Shown: in pieces, positions 52,680 through 63,727 of the stretch | Layout: every line of letters starts with the position of its first letter | Position numbering within the stretch: the first letter of the stretch is position 1 | Assembly: GCA_013396755.1 (NCBI GenBank) | Contig: VWZF01000291.1 | Location: 105,800 to 169,799, forward strand | DNA from: Sclerurus mexicanus | Taxonomy: Eukaryota; Chordata; Aves; Passeriformes; Furnariidae | Length of the DNA stretch: 64,000 nt | Direction of reading: 5' to 3' | Position numbers and translations under genes: made by a program | The notes under the pieces: generated by a model | Database searches by the model: none | What the model was told of the DNA's origin: nothing | What the model saw: the letters and a program-made list of their open reading frames with translations, nothing else

Positions 52680-53042
52680 TCTGGGAGATGCCAGCTGGAG
52701 TCTGGAGGAGACAGTTTTCTCCAAAAGAGAAAAATCATCTCAGGTAGCTTCCCTGGGGAAGTCTGTGGTCACTACCTGGCATCTCAGGTCACTAGAACAA
52801 TCTAAGGGACCCTGGGAGATGCCTGGGAAGAGTCCCAAGCGAATATCAGCAGAGAAAATTAATACTGAAAGAGCAAAAATTCTCAGGTATCTTCCCTGAG
52901 GAAGTCCAGGGCTGCCCGGTGGGATCTCAAGTGTTAAAGGAAAAAGTGGAAAGCTCCAGGAGATGCCTGGGGGGGGAAGGGGGGTGCTCAGGAGGATTCT
53001 GGATGAGACAGATGCTTCCAAAAGAGAAGAATCATCTCAGTT
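52680..53042. repeat. Degenerate tandem array, unit about 135 bp, nearly three copies
   Basis: Three start points share CTGGGAGATGCC or CAGGAGATGCC (about 52680, 52811 and 52948). Within units, CTCAGGTAGCTTCCCTGGGG at 52739 corresponds to CTCAGGTATCTTCCCTGAGG at 52882. The motif TTCTCCAAAAGAGAAAAATC in unit 1 corresponds to CTTCCAAAAGAGAAGAATC in unit 3. Each unit holds an inverted repeat of the form CTTCCC-TG-GGGAAG (imperfect in unit 2). I do not recognise the unit as a known avian repeat. Confidence 0.7.
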
Positions 53043-55333
53043 AATACGTTAATTATATTAAAATCTATCTAGAATTTTAACAAAAAATGCATTTCTACAC
53101 TTGTGTACTATGCACATATATTAAAATTTTTATGTTTCTGTTCTTATGCAGTGGCTTTGTTCACGTACTGAGAAGACAACATCCTCTTCTTTTTGCACTG
53201 CTGGCCCTTACAGTCAGTAAACTACCAACACTCTCTCACCAGGAGAAAACTTTTAACTGGCAAGACACGGCCACCATTAAAAAGTTACTTTTAATCCCCA
53301 AAACAAGTGGCAGGTAAAAACAGACACTGAAAATTGCAGGTGCTATATTCAGTCCAAGGCTGGTTTTCCCCAGTAAAAAGTTTTAAAATAGCTTGTCTTC
53401 AGAAATCAACAAAATACAAGCAGTAACTTGCTTAAGCCAAATTTATACCACAGGAATAAATATTGCTGTACCATCAGTTGATATAAACACATCATCATAT
53501 ACATTATTTCAGTCCAGTCCTGTTGAGCAGCAATGAAATCTCAACTCAGCAGCCAAAGCAAACACATTGAATAGCTCATTTCTTACAAGCTGAAATCTCA
53601 CTGGTATTTTTACTTGCAATAATTGCTCTTTCAAACAGAAAAAGTCCTAACATTCTCCCATCCACAGACCACAATGCTATGACTGTCAGATACTTGCTAA
53701 GTGCCTCCTATTTCAACTGTCTCCCCACGTCCTGGAGGATCCTTGCCAAATCCTAGATCAGCATCTCTAACAGCATCACGTATTTAATCCAGTTATTCTA
53801 CAAAATAATACATAACTTTTGTAAGACACAAAAAGATCCTATTCCTTCTGCCGAGAGGATTTATTACAAGGGCACAAAAGTTGATTTACTAATGATAAAA
53901 CATGAAGCCCAAAGGAAGGTGAAGGTATTTCCCTATAACTGACAGAGGGAGATTCCTATACAAATGAGGAAGTGAGCTGAGACAATATATACTGTAACAG
54001 CTGAGAGACTGAATCAATTTGCAAATTAAACACAAGTTATGAAAGAGCAAAGACACATTTCAAAATTCCTCGGGAAAAGTTACAGGGCATCTTCTACTTC
54101 CTGGGCACAGAAAGGGAGAAGAATTAAAATAGAGGAAAGCACAACAAATGGGATGCAGGGAGTGCAATGAAGCAGGAACAACCTGCAAAGCCCCCGAAAG
54201 TTTAAGAGCACTGGGCTGCTGTGGACATGATCCCTCAGAGAGCACAGACCCTTGCACCTCATTCACCCAACTGCCCCTGTGTGAAGAGGCCACTGATTTA
54301 CACCACAAGCCTCCAAAAAGTCATCCACCCTCACTCAAAGATTGTTTTGAGTCTGAATTAATTACCTTCACTGTTCTTCTCCCATGCCTCCAGGTTGTGG
54401 GAATCAGCCTCCAGGCTTTAGTTCTCACCACCCCTCTCTGCAAGCAGGGAGTCCTCTCTGTTCAAGGACTCCCCCTTATGAAGGCACATATACATCCTGG
54501 TGCTTCTCAAGCTCTTTTCTGACCTACTAAATTAGGTTTCTAAGCCTCTTCACAGCTTTACTTTTAATTTTAAAGAAAAAAAATTAAAATTCTCTACACT
54601 GTCTCCATTTTTCAGTGGCCTGTAACTTTTTTATGCAGTATGGTAGTACACCATCAGAAGAGTACGCAGTGTGTTAGCACCACTCCTGCCACAGAGGGAA
54701 GGAATAACCAGCTCCAATATTCAGGTCCCTTTTTTTTATTTACATATATATTTACAAGCCCAAGACTGAATTGGGACTTTATGCAGGGTTTTGATTAGAT
54801 CATGATTTCTTTGTCCAGTAGCCCTCCCAGCCCCCAATCCTTTTTGGGTCTGGCTCAGCCTGTGTTACTTGAGCAATTAAAATCACTCTTCTCAGTTGGT
54901 TGCTGCTCATTCTTACCTGCTGGCCCAATGAAACCAAGAGGGCTGAACAAAGATGTCAGTGACTTGCCAGTGGAGATCACAAAAAAGCAACAGTATGCAT
55001 GAAGAGCAGAACAAGAGCAGACAGTTTCAAATCTTGGTATTGAAAAAAAAACAACCCACCTCCCCCCCCAAAAAAATAATGTTGACTTTTCAGTGATGCT
55101 TTTCTGCATTTTCTTGGCTTTTCCCAAGAAGTGTTAAATGTTGCTGATGAATCCTGGGATTTTCTGATTTATTCTTTTTTTCAGGTGATAATATATGGAA
55201 ATATCCCACATTGCAGAGCATCTGAGTACCTGCACCTGGAGTTGTTTTGACATATGCATCTCATGGTTTTTCTGGAAGTTTTAATGTATATCAGACATCA
55301 CAAGCACACACCTAACCTTTACTTCTCTAAAGT

Positions 55334-55430
55334 GACCTGGTGTAGTGGAAGGTGTCCCTGCCCATGGCAGGGGGCTGGAACAAGATGAGCTCTAAGGCCC
55401 CTTCCAACTCAAAACGTTTTGAGATTCTAT
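55334..55430 (+). mobile_element. CR1 LINE 3' tail (type A)
   Basis: Contains GTGGAAGGTGTCCCTGCCCA and CCCCTTCCAACTCAAAACG. Confidence 0.85.
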
Positions 55431-56484
55431 TTGATGTTCCCAAAGACACAGCAAATTGCCAAGGTTAGCAGCTGTTAAGCTTCTCATATCGCACACTAAC
55501 AGACCCAAAAATTATACACGACCATTTGTTCACAGAATTTATGCAAAATGACTCAGCCCTTGCCTAGATCATCCACAGCAGACAACACAGGAGTTCAGTC
55601 TTGAATCAATCCAGTATCAACCATCTCCCCCCCAGGTTGCCAACAGTGGCGTCTATCAACTCCGATTTTAGCAATACATCTGCTGGAACTTGGACTGGAA
55701 CCAAACTCACTCCATATCTGCCATCAAACAGGCAAGGGATCTAATTACCTGGCAAGATTTCAAATATTAAAATGGAAAGGGTTCTCTATTCCGTTACCAA
55801 TCCCCCTAGACAGCCATTATCTTATTAAAGGAATGCTTTTTAATAAGTAAGATTTGTTAAAGTGGTTTGTGACATGACTAAAGTGGGGAGCATAAGCTAA
55901 TTTATAACCTACAAAAACCGTACCAGGTGTCTGTTATATTGCCCATTAACCACAATCCTATTTAAGTGGCTAAAAACTCACTACAGCTGTATTTCTATAA
56001 AATCTGTGAGCTGCTCCATGAGGAGTTTCAGTCTCAGGTCAAGCCTGTAAGACATTTGGCATGTTAGTCAAGTTACAGCTCATTTTGTTAACTATTATTC
56101 CTGAACGCACACAGTAAGCTCATGCAACTTTTTGGCCTCAATATCTAAAAGAGATAAAATAATGAATAGAATTATACCTCCCATCAGTTTCTTTACATCA
56201 TGATCAGAAGTGAGCAGATTTGACCTGGATCACAACAGTGGCACAAAGAAAGGGGGAATCCAAGACAGCCCTGTAGCATTCTCAGTACTACCCTTTACTG
56301 CAGTGACATGTTTAGCATCACGCTCCTGAGACGACATAACAAAATGAGTGAGCTAGAACTGGTGAAAAAGCAAGGCAGGACCTCCTACTCCCACTGCAGA
56401 ACAGGGACCACTGGTAGCTGGTGACACCCAAACTTCCAGAATCAACCCTCGTGATGAGAATAAGGCAGGCAGAGCAAGACTTAC

Positions 56485-56663
56485 CAGATTTTCTATGTCT
56501 GTCCGTGCTAACACATACGTCCGCACGTTGCTGTTCTGGTGCAAAAGCATGTACAACAGGAGAGTGGCCTGATCAGACTTCTGCTGCTCACACAAAGCTG
56601 TGTATAAACTGTTGAAGTTAATCTGGAAAGCGTGTGGATTTGATGAAGAAAAAGCAGTGTTAT
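56485..56663 (-). CDS. DYM: DYM (dymeclin) internal coding exon, equivalent to human exon 10
   Basis: This 179-nt exon completes Asp316 and runs to Leu375. Key stretches are PHAFQINFNSLYTALCEQQ, SDQATLLLYMLLHQNSN and RTYVLARTDIENL. The acceptor is a T-rich tract ending atttcag; the donor is CTG|gtaagt, a strong consensus. The boundary after Leu375 is the position of the known human splice mutation site c.1125+1, which supports the exon assignment. The first residues (DNTAFSSSN) differ from human while the rest is nearly identical; T-to-K, T-to-M, I-to-V, M-to-V and M-to-I changes are conservative or at helix positions. Its phase joins the upstream exon exactly, so the spliced frame stays open. 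Confidence 0.97.
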
Positions 56664-57432
56664 CTGAAATAAAAAAAAAATAAAAGAAAATCTTTAACAA
56701 ATACATGTATCATTTAGCTACCTGTTAACTTTATAAAAATCTCTGGGTGAAATATTTTAATTCATGGTGAAGAGGAAATAAAAATCTTCCATGACTCCCA
56801 TCACCTATGGCCATAAACCCTAATAGGGTCTCATGGAGCTTCAGCTGTGCCAAAAAGCTGAGGCTGTCCTCCCAGATAGACCCCTCTACAGGCACAGAAC
56901 ACTCATCTTTTTTCATAAAACTATTCTGTTTGTCCAAATGGCTTTCACTGCTACAAAGGAATGTGATCCCAGGAGCCGCTGCAAGCGGAACAGCTACAAT
57001 ATCTTCTCTGGAACCAATATGCTGAGAACTCACATGTTTCCAAACCCCACACCCCAAACTTCCAGGTTTAGTTCCTTGGCATGAAGGTGGAGTATCTCTC
57101 ACTCATCCTGTCCTAGGCATGAAGGACACGTGTGTAGGCCAAGGCTATCATGGTATCTCAGTGAAACACAGGTGTTGTCAGGACCTCAGAAGTGTGCGGT
57201 GGGGAGTTTCATGGGTTAAGTGGTGCAAAACACCACGTCATATTGTCTGACATCCCTCAAAGTAAGAGCAGTTTGTTCATATCCACAATATACTGTGTGC
57301 CAGAGCTGGAAGCTAAAACGGAACAGATTTCTGTTCACAGAACCTTTACCAGCTTCAACAAAAACTGGTAAACATCTGCACAGATCTCTATGGTCTAGGA
57401 ATTCCCAGTGGAAACAGGAAAGGCTAGGACTT

Positions 57433-57760
57433 AAAGGGGGCTTTTAAAAAGGATGGAGACTGTCTTTTTACATGGGCAAATAGTAACAGCACAAGGGGGA
57501 ATGGTTTTAAATTGGAGGAGAAGACGTTTAGATGATAGATTAGGAAGAAATTCTTTACACTGAGGGTGGGCAGGTCCTGGCACAGGTTGGGCAGAGAAGC
57601 TGCGGCTGCCCCTGGATCCCTGGGAGTGTCCCAGGCCAGGCTGGATGGGGCTTGGAGCAACCTGGGACAGTGGAAGGTGTCCCTGCCCATGGCAGGGGAT
57701 GGCACTGGGTGATCCAGAGGGTCCCTTCCAACTCAAACTATTCTGTGGTTCTGTGATTTT
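57433..57760 (+). mobile_element. CR1 LINE 3' fragment (type A)
   Basis: About 330 bp: GTAACAGCACAAGGGGGAAT, GATTAGGAAGAAATTCTTTA, GAAGCTGCGGCTGCCCCTGG, and a 3' end CAAACTATTCTGTGGTTCTG. Confidence 0.92.
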
Positions 57761-57859
57761 TAGCCTGTATTCTTGGCAAAGTTTCTAAGCAGCTTTCAGC
57801 ACAGAAGAATGCGACAGTCGTCACTTATTGTGAACAACATTTCCACCCGCTTTGGAAGG

Positions 57860-58160
57860 AGAAAATGCTTGGAAGACCTGTGGGAGCCCCCCAGGAGCCC
57901 TGGCTCCCCATGGCTTTCGGGGCGCCCGGCGGAGCCGCCGTGCTGGGGAGCCACTGCTTGCCTTGGCCTGGGCGAGGGGTGGCAGGTCCAGCCATTGAGC
58001 TGGAGTCAGCAGGAGCCTGGAAAAAACCCTCCTGGTGCCTGCGGGAGCTGGGAAGCACCGCTGGCACACGCGGAGGTGAGACACAGCCCCGTGGCTGTGG
58101 GAACCCTGCCTGCCCCAAAACAACACAGCAGACACCCTGACCCGTCCCTGCCCTTCTGAG
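57860..58160. other. CpG-rich patch in DYM intron 9
   Basis: GC-rich, with a dozen or more CpG dinucleotides, densest at about 57917-57942 (TTTCGGGGCGCCCGGCGGAG then CCGCCG). CpG is scarce in the surrounding intron and in most CR1 copies here. The sequence is not CR1-like. A minus-strand open frame of 187 codons crosses it, but this is explained by low stop density in GC-rich DNA and shows no recognised domain. It could be a small CpG island, an internal regulatory element or an unrecognised repeat. Confidence 0.5.
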
Positions 58161-59275
58161 CTACTGACCACGACTATGGACCAACTAACTGGCCTAAAAC
58201 TCCCTGCTTCAGGTGGGAATTTCTCTCCACAAGGGAAGGTTTGGAGGTACTTAGTAAAATCAGAACAACTCAGTCCTTCGTGCCACAGGTCATTAGCTGA
58301 GGAGTGTCCATTTGACTCTCTAGCTCCACTTCTGTGGGTGTTTAAACTGTGCCACTTAGATTTACAGCATTTCTCTATGAGCAATAAAAATCTAAACAGT
58401 ATTAAAGAAACTTAGCAGCAACAGCAGCACAGCCTGTATTATTCTACAGAACATTAAACTGACCAACAGAAAAACTAAGCTGTTCTAGACTATGTAAAAT
58501 AAAACTATCCTGAATTCTACTAGTTTTGTCATAATTAAATTACACAGATGACTTCAACAAAAAAAGTCAGTTTTCTTTTTATAGTCACGTGCATTAGATC
58601 ATTGTGACAGCAACCAGCCGGGTTTTTTCATCTTACTTTCCTCTTACCAACCCCTCAGAATGTTTACAGGAATCAAATTTAAGCTCAATTATGAGTACTA
58701 TAAGCGGAATCCAGTTTCTGGGAAACAATAAGTCATTCTATAACCATACACATCTAGAGAAAATACAATTTCTCATGCTACTTTTGACATCGAAAAGGTT
58801 CTTTTAAAAGTTTATAATGATACATGTATAACACTTCCCAATGAAATACATTACTGGCTACTAGTGAATTGAATCCAAGTCAACCAAAATAACACACTAA
58901 TGGAAATTTGCAGTTTAAAAAGCAGAGTGAAATGAAAACTTGATCAAGAGTTTGATCTCAACCACCTGTAAATGATATCCAGTAAATCCAAGGAGCATGT
59001 TAGGACTCAGAATTCTTCTTATGAGAACAAACACCTCCATCCTCATGATCTAACAAAATTTCCTAGGTAAAGGTAATTAATTTAGAGATCAACCTGCTAA
59101 ATACTCAATGGTTAAAGGAATACAAATACTGCATAAAGTGAAAGACTCAGAGGGATTGCTGTCACACAGCTCCTGAACTCTGTGCACGCTGCTCACCAGC
59201 ACAAAGCCTATGAAAGGTAAAACTCCATGGCTCAGACTTGGAGATTTCAGTCCATAAAGCACATATGGGAAGCGC

Positions 59276-59425
59276 TGGAGTCCCCATCCCTGGAGGGATT
59301 TAAAAGCCCTGTGGATGTGGCACCTGGGGACATGGGTCAGTGGTGGCCTTGGAAGTGCTGGAGAAGGGTTGGACTTGATAATTTTGGGGGGCTTTTGCAG
59401 CCTGAACGATTCTGTGATCCTATGA
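59276..59425 (+). mobile_element. CR1 LINE 3' tail (type B)
   Basis: Contains GGAGGGATTTAAAAGCCCTG, TCAGTGGTGGCCTTGGAAGT and a 3' end CCTGAACGATTCTGTGATCC. Confidence 0.88.
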
Positions 59426-59864
59426 AAAGCAGCACAGCTGCTCACTGAGCTGCCCAGATAGTCCAGGCTGTGTTAGGGAATTACTCTGTCCCAAACAAGA
59501 CCCTCTGTGAGTCAGTGCAGCACAGAGACTGCAACCAGCTTTCTCAAAAACCAGACAAGCACTGAAACAACTCTGAAACCTCCCATACATACAAAACTCA
59601 TGAAAGTGCTTATATTAACATTATTAAAATTGTTAAAATAAATTAAAATTAACCTTACTAAAGTTGTACTTTTTCCTCACATTTACAATACAAGAATACA
59701 GTCAGCAAATTCATCCAGGCAGCAATTCAATTGTTTATCTTCGCTCTAAGGAACACAACTCCAGCTAAACAGGGTATCTCTATGAAGTTTTAGGGGACTC
59801 CTGCAGACTCTTGGATAACTTACCTATTTATAAGCCAGTTTTATTTGTATTTTATGAGATTGCA

Positions 59865-59925
59865 GAGTCACAGTATCACTCAGGTTGGAAGAACCCTTCA
59901 AGATCATCTAATCCAACCGTAAACA
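59865..59925 (-). mobile_element. Short CR1 3' tail
   Basis: Antisense: CACTCAGGTTGGAAGAACCC then TTCAAGATCATCTAATCCAA. It ends after about 60 bp. Confidence 0.7.
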
Positions 59926-60167
59926 GGTCTAGAATGACAAAGCTTTTTAATATTTCACAAGTCTGAAGGACAAAGTATCCTCCCTCTGTCCCTACCATTA
60001 AGTTCCAGCAGTGAGGAACTTCACCTCAAAACTCACAGAAGAAAAGGCACTATTACTGCTCTCCCACGGGTTTGCTGGAAGAACAAACGTTGGAAAGAGA
60101 ACCTCTAAGCAACGACAGCAACTCAAGATTCACCAGTTCATGCTTAGAAGTAAGAACAAATACAAAC

Positions 60168-60350
60168 CTTGTGTGTTCTTGAAGGACATAATAGCTTGCC
60201 TGTAGGGGTTGGGCATGTCTGGGGCATCAGTCAGGTTGGCCAAGACCAGCAGCAGCAGCAGGCTCTGGTTGGCGAGAGGGGAGCACTGCTCCAGCTGCGG
60301 GGACGCCTTGCTGCCCACCCCACCAAGTGTGAACACTGTCCACAGGCCAG
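60168..60350 (-). CDS. DYM: DYM (dymeclin) internal coding exon, equivalent to human exon 9
   Basis: Dymeclin is a Golgi-associated peripheral membrane protein needed for Golgi organisation and skeletal and brain development; loss in humans causes Dyggve-Melchior-Clausen and Smith-McCort dysplasia. This 183-nt exon encodes about residues 255-316. It opens with GLWTVFTLGGVGSK, then a variable stretch, then ANQSLLLLLVLANLTDA (a hydrophobic leucine-rich helix) and NPYRQAIMSFKNTQ. The acceptor (ttctctccag) follows a good pyrimidine tract. The donor is CAAG|gtttgt, weaker than the others. The exon starts in phase 1 (completing Thr255) and ends with the first base of Asp316. Its length matches human. 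Differences from the human sequence I recall cluster just after VGSK and at APDMPNPYR. A CR1 lies about 80 bp upstream of the acceptor. The exon number is from memory; the gene identity is very secure. Confidence 0.97.
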
Positions 60351-60431
60351 CTGGAGAGAAAAGCACAAAACAGCATGTCAGTGTTTCAATAAACAAAGCT
60401 CCTTTAGAGGGCAGGGTTACACTGGTTCTTA

Positions 60432-60642
60432 GGGAGAAATTCCTGGCTGGGAGGGTGGGCAGGGGCTGGCACAGGTTGGGCAGAGAAGCTGTGGCTGCCC
60501 CTGGATCCCTGGCAGTGTCCAAGGCCAGGTTGGATGGGGCTTGGAGCAACCTGGGCTGGTGGAAGGTGTCCTTGCCCATGGCAGGGGGTGGAATGGGATG
60601 AGCTTTAACATCCCTTCCAACCCAAACCATTGTTTGATTCTA
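60432..60642 (+). mobile_element. CR1 LINE 3' fragment (type A) just upstream of DYM exon 9
   Basis: Contains GGGTGGGCAGGGGCTGGCAC, GAAGCTGTGGCTGCCCCTGG, CTTGGAGCAACCTGGGCTGG and the 3' end CCCTTCCAACCCAAACCATT. It is antisense to DYM and its 5' boundary lies about 80 bp from the exon 9 acceptor, close to where the branch point should be. Confidence 0.92.
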
Positions 60643-62691
60643 CATGGTGCATGTACAGCTTCAGCATTAAGGCATAATGTATAAAGCCAGCATAAAGTCC
60701 CTGAGTGCTGCTTGTCAGAACTCTCCGTATCACACTGCTCAAACTTTGATGTTTGAGCCTGAAGCACAGAGTCATTCTCATACTTAAGGCATTAAAAAAA
60801 AAATAAACTGCAATACTAACTGCATTTGAAATTCCTGTTCCTAATCCCAGCAGCATTAGTGAACCAAGCTGACAAGCTACATGCTCAAGTACCAATAACA
60901 GGTGACAGACCACCAGGGGAGGATCAGGACCCCCTTCATCCCTCTCCATCAAGTCCATTTGTCCTTATTTCCTTGCCACTGCTCATGAGACTTTATTACA
61001 TGACTGCAAAAAAACCAAGAAAATCTGCAAAACTGAAAAAGAGATGCTGCAAACTCAGCATCACTGGGGGACAAATCAGGGAAAAGGACAAAACCTCCAT
61101 GTTTCTCACATCTGGGCTCCTGATACATTCCCAGGAGACTAAGAGGCTGTCCTTATTAATCACAGTGTATTACAATCATCCCCAAGTGCCTGCCTAGCAG
61201 TTCCTTTTTTTTGTATCTTGAAATTTTATGGCAAAGACTGAGCATTTAATCAAATTATTCACTTAATAGGTCAAAGCCTTGAGTTACACAGAAAGAAAAT
61301 TCCAAAACCTCAAATTAAAAAAAAATTCTTATTTCCTCTTCTAATTAATGCCTAAAGTAAATGTTAATTACAACACATCTCCTTAAAGAAGACAGAAAAG
61401 TTAAGGAAGTTTAGTTTTCAGTCTTCCAGTCTGAAAGATCCAAGGTGCAAACAATAAAATCCTGTAAGCCATGTGAATGCAAAACATTAAGTATAGGATA
61501 GCCAACTAAAAGAATTTCAAGCACTCAGCCCTACAAATTTCAAGCCATCCTAAGAGTGTTTTTTTTCAAATGTAATTATATAGTCAGATTATGTAATAAA
61601 ACAGTGCTCCCTCATCAGCACAACTGCAGGGCAATTACTGCTGTGTCAAGGACAAGAGAACTAATGCCACTCAGTGTTAAGCAGCTTGAAGGAGTTCTTA
61701 TAATAAAATGCACTATAATTACAGCCTTCTTAGCAAAAATTTGATGTCACATTAATAACCCTTTGTCACCATGATTTTGACCCACCGTCCTTAAATCAGA
61801 ATGAATGATGCTGACCATGAAGTTAGTTTTTAAACTCACGAGTTATCCAGAGAGATAACATGCACAGAAATTATTGTAAACAACATGAAATAGCCATACA
61901 TTTATCATATGTTGCATGAATTCACACTCAGCGCATTTCCTTTCTTAAACGTCAGTGTAATTCTCATTTTTTTATTTTCCACCACCCCTGCCTTCTGTGG
62001 CTGGCATCTGCCATTACTACAGCTTTTCTCAACAGTTAGGAAAAGAGGGATGTGGCCAAAATATTGTCAATTAAACTGACTCTTCCACCAGGGAGAATGA
62101 GGCCATTATACCCAAGAGAAACCTGCACATTAATATATGACCCAAGTAACCTCCTAAAGTTCTCCCTCATGTTGGCAAGTCCTTCAGAAAAGCAACCTCA
62201 TGTAACAGATTCATGAAATTCTTTTCAGTTCCAAAGTGCAATGTCACATTCAGTGCTAAGTATTGATTGTGGCACTCACTGTACTCAGACATTTCAAAGG
62301 AAAATACTCATTCTGATCATAAACAGAAGACGAAAGTGCTAAACAGATAAACAGCCCGGGAGGACAGACAGTGCTTCTAGTTCTATGTAATATGCTCACA
62401 ATATTTGAAATATCACTGTGCTAAACCTAGTTTTATATTTACACATATTTCAAAATTAAAAAGCTATATTTAATCTTTAAGATGCAAAACAAAGTAACTT
62501 CTGCTGCAACCACTTAAGAGCTCTTCTCACTATATTGTTCTCATATCTGAAGTTAACACAAAACACGGGAAGAATATATGCTGATAGAGGGTGCCCAGAA
62601 TCACATTTCAGATTCTGCTTCTTCAGAACAACACAGAAAATAAAACCCAACCCAGAACAAAAGGAATAAAATGGCATGTTTAAAAGGGATG

Positions 62692-62822
62692 AAGGCCAGG
62701 TTGGACGGGGCTTGGAGCAACCTGGGCGAGTGGGAGGTGTCCCTGCCCATGGCAGGGGGTGGAATGGGATGATCTATGAGGTCCCTTCCAATACAAACCA
62801 TTCCGGGATTCCATGATTCAAT
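62692..62822 (+). mobile_element. CR1 LINE 3' tail (type A)
   Basis: Contains AAGGCCAGGTTGGACGGGGC, CCCATGGCAGGGGGTGGAAT and a 3' end CAAACCATTCCGGGATTCCA. Confidence 0.9.
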
Positions 62823-63426
62823 GAAAAGTCGTGTTAAAGCGAACAGGATAGCCATAGGTGGCTATGACAGTACTAGTCATACCTGGCATCATTACAAGCA
62901 TGAACAGAAACTCAGCTAGACTTCAACATGTACTTCAACATACAGAAGTCAGATTTCTTTCACACTGAATATTCACTTTAAATTTAATTTACCCCTATTC
63001 TCTTGCTATTTTTGTGTATATCCCAAAGGAAATGTAAATTCCTGGAGTTTTCTTAAAGTTTTCTACATCTCTGGAAGGCAGCCAGGATAGAACAGGGTTC
63101 TCAAAACTAAAGAACTGACCTGTGAAAAGGAGGAAGGGGTAGATTACCTGAAATAGCATTGTGAGCCAAAGTGCTTCTGAAGATTCATAAACTCTTGAAA
63201 AGCCTCTACATTACCAAACACTACCTTTTTGGTCCTAATTATAAGCCTGATGAAGTTAATAAACCATAACCCTAAAACAGTCTCTTCAATGTTGTTGTGG
63301 TTTAACACCACACAGCCAATCATTCGCTCCTCCCTGGAGGGATGGAGGAGAGAACTGGAAAACAAGAACTGAAAAACTCGTAAGTTGAGGTGAAGACAGT
63401 TCACTGAGACAGAAAAGGAAGGGGAA

Positions 63427-63462
63427 ATGATGATGATGATGATGATGATAATAATAATAATA
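63427..63462 (+). repeat. (ATG)n/(ATA)n microsatellite inside the LTR
   Basis: About seven ATG units pass directly into about five ATA-type units, giving a compound trinucleotide repeat of about 36 bp. Confidence 0.95.
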
Positions 63463-63567
63463 GAATATAGAAAATAAGTGATGCACAATGCAGTTGCTCA
63501 CCATCTGTCCTGGTTGTGTCCCTCCCCAGGTCCCTGTGTGTCCCCCAGCCTCCTCCCTGGCAGGACA

Positions 63568-63727
63568 GAGTTGTTTGGGTTGGAAGAGACCTCAAAACTC
63601 ATCTCATTCTGTCCTCTTGCCATGGGCACCTTCCACTATCCGAGGTTGCTCCAACCCATCCTGTCCTTAGACCCTTCCACAGCTTCTCTGGGCAACCTGT
63701 GCCAGGGCCTGCCCACTCTCATACAGA
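63568..63727 (-). mobile_element. CR1 LINE 3' fragment (type A) nested in an LTR
   Basis: Antisense: TTGTTTGGGTTGGAAGAGAC, CCATGGGCACCTTCCACTAT and CACAGCTTCTCTGGGCAACC, with LTR-like sequence on both sides. Confidence 0.85.

Larger units (their letters stand above)
50328..56484 (-). other. DYM: DYM intron 10
   Basis: This is a 6.2-kb intron. It holds a degenerate tandem array at 52680-53042 and a CR1 3' tail at 55334-55430. A weak CR1-like stretch at about 51968-52015 is too diverged to call firmly. Nothing else is recognised in 50328-52679, 53043-55333 or 55431-56484. Confidence 0.9.
56664..60167 (-). other. DYM: DYM intron 9
   Basis: This is a 3.5-kb intron with two plus-strand CR1 copies (57433-57760 and 59276-59425), a minus-strand CR1 tail (59865-59925) and a CpG-rich patch (57860-58160). 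The stretches 56664-57432 and 58161-59275 show nothing I can assign. Confidence 0.9.

Noticed and set aside
52680..53042. CRISPR-like array
   Set aside because: The units are about 135 bp, degenerate, and have no short identical direct repeats with unique spacers; the host is a vertebrate.
56353..56484. Extension of the DYM exon 10 frame
   Set aside because: A strong gtaagt donor lies after Leu375 at the conserved boundary; the following codons do not resemble dymeclin.
57821..58384. 187-codon open frame on the minus strand over the CpG-rich patch
   Set aside because: No recognised domain and low-complexity composition; it is not continuous with DYM splicing and is expected by chance in GC-rich DNA.
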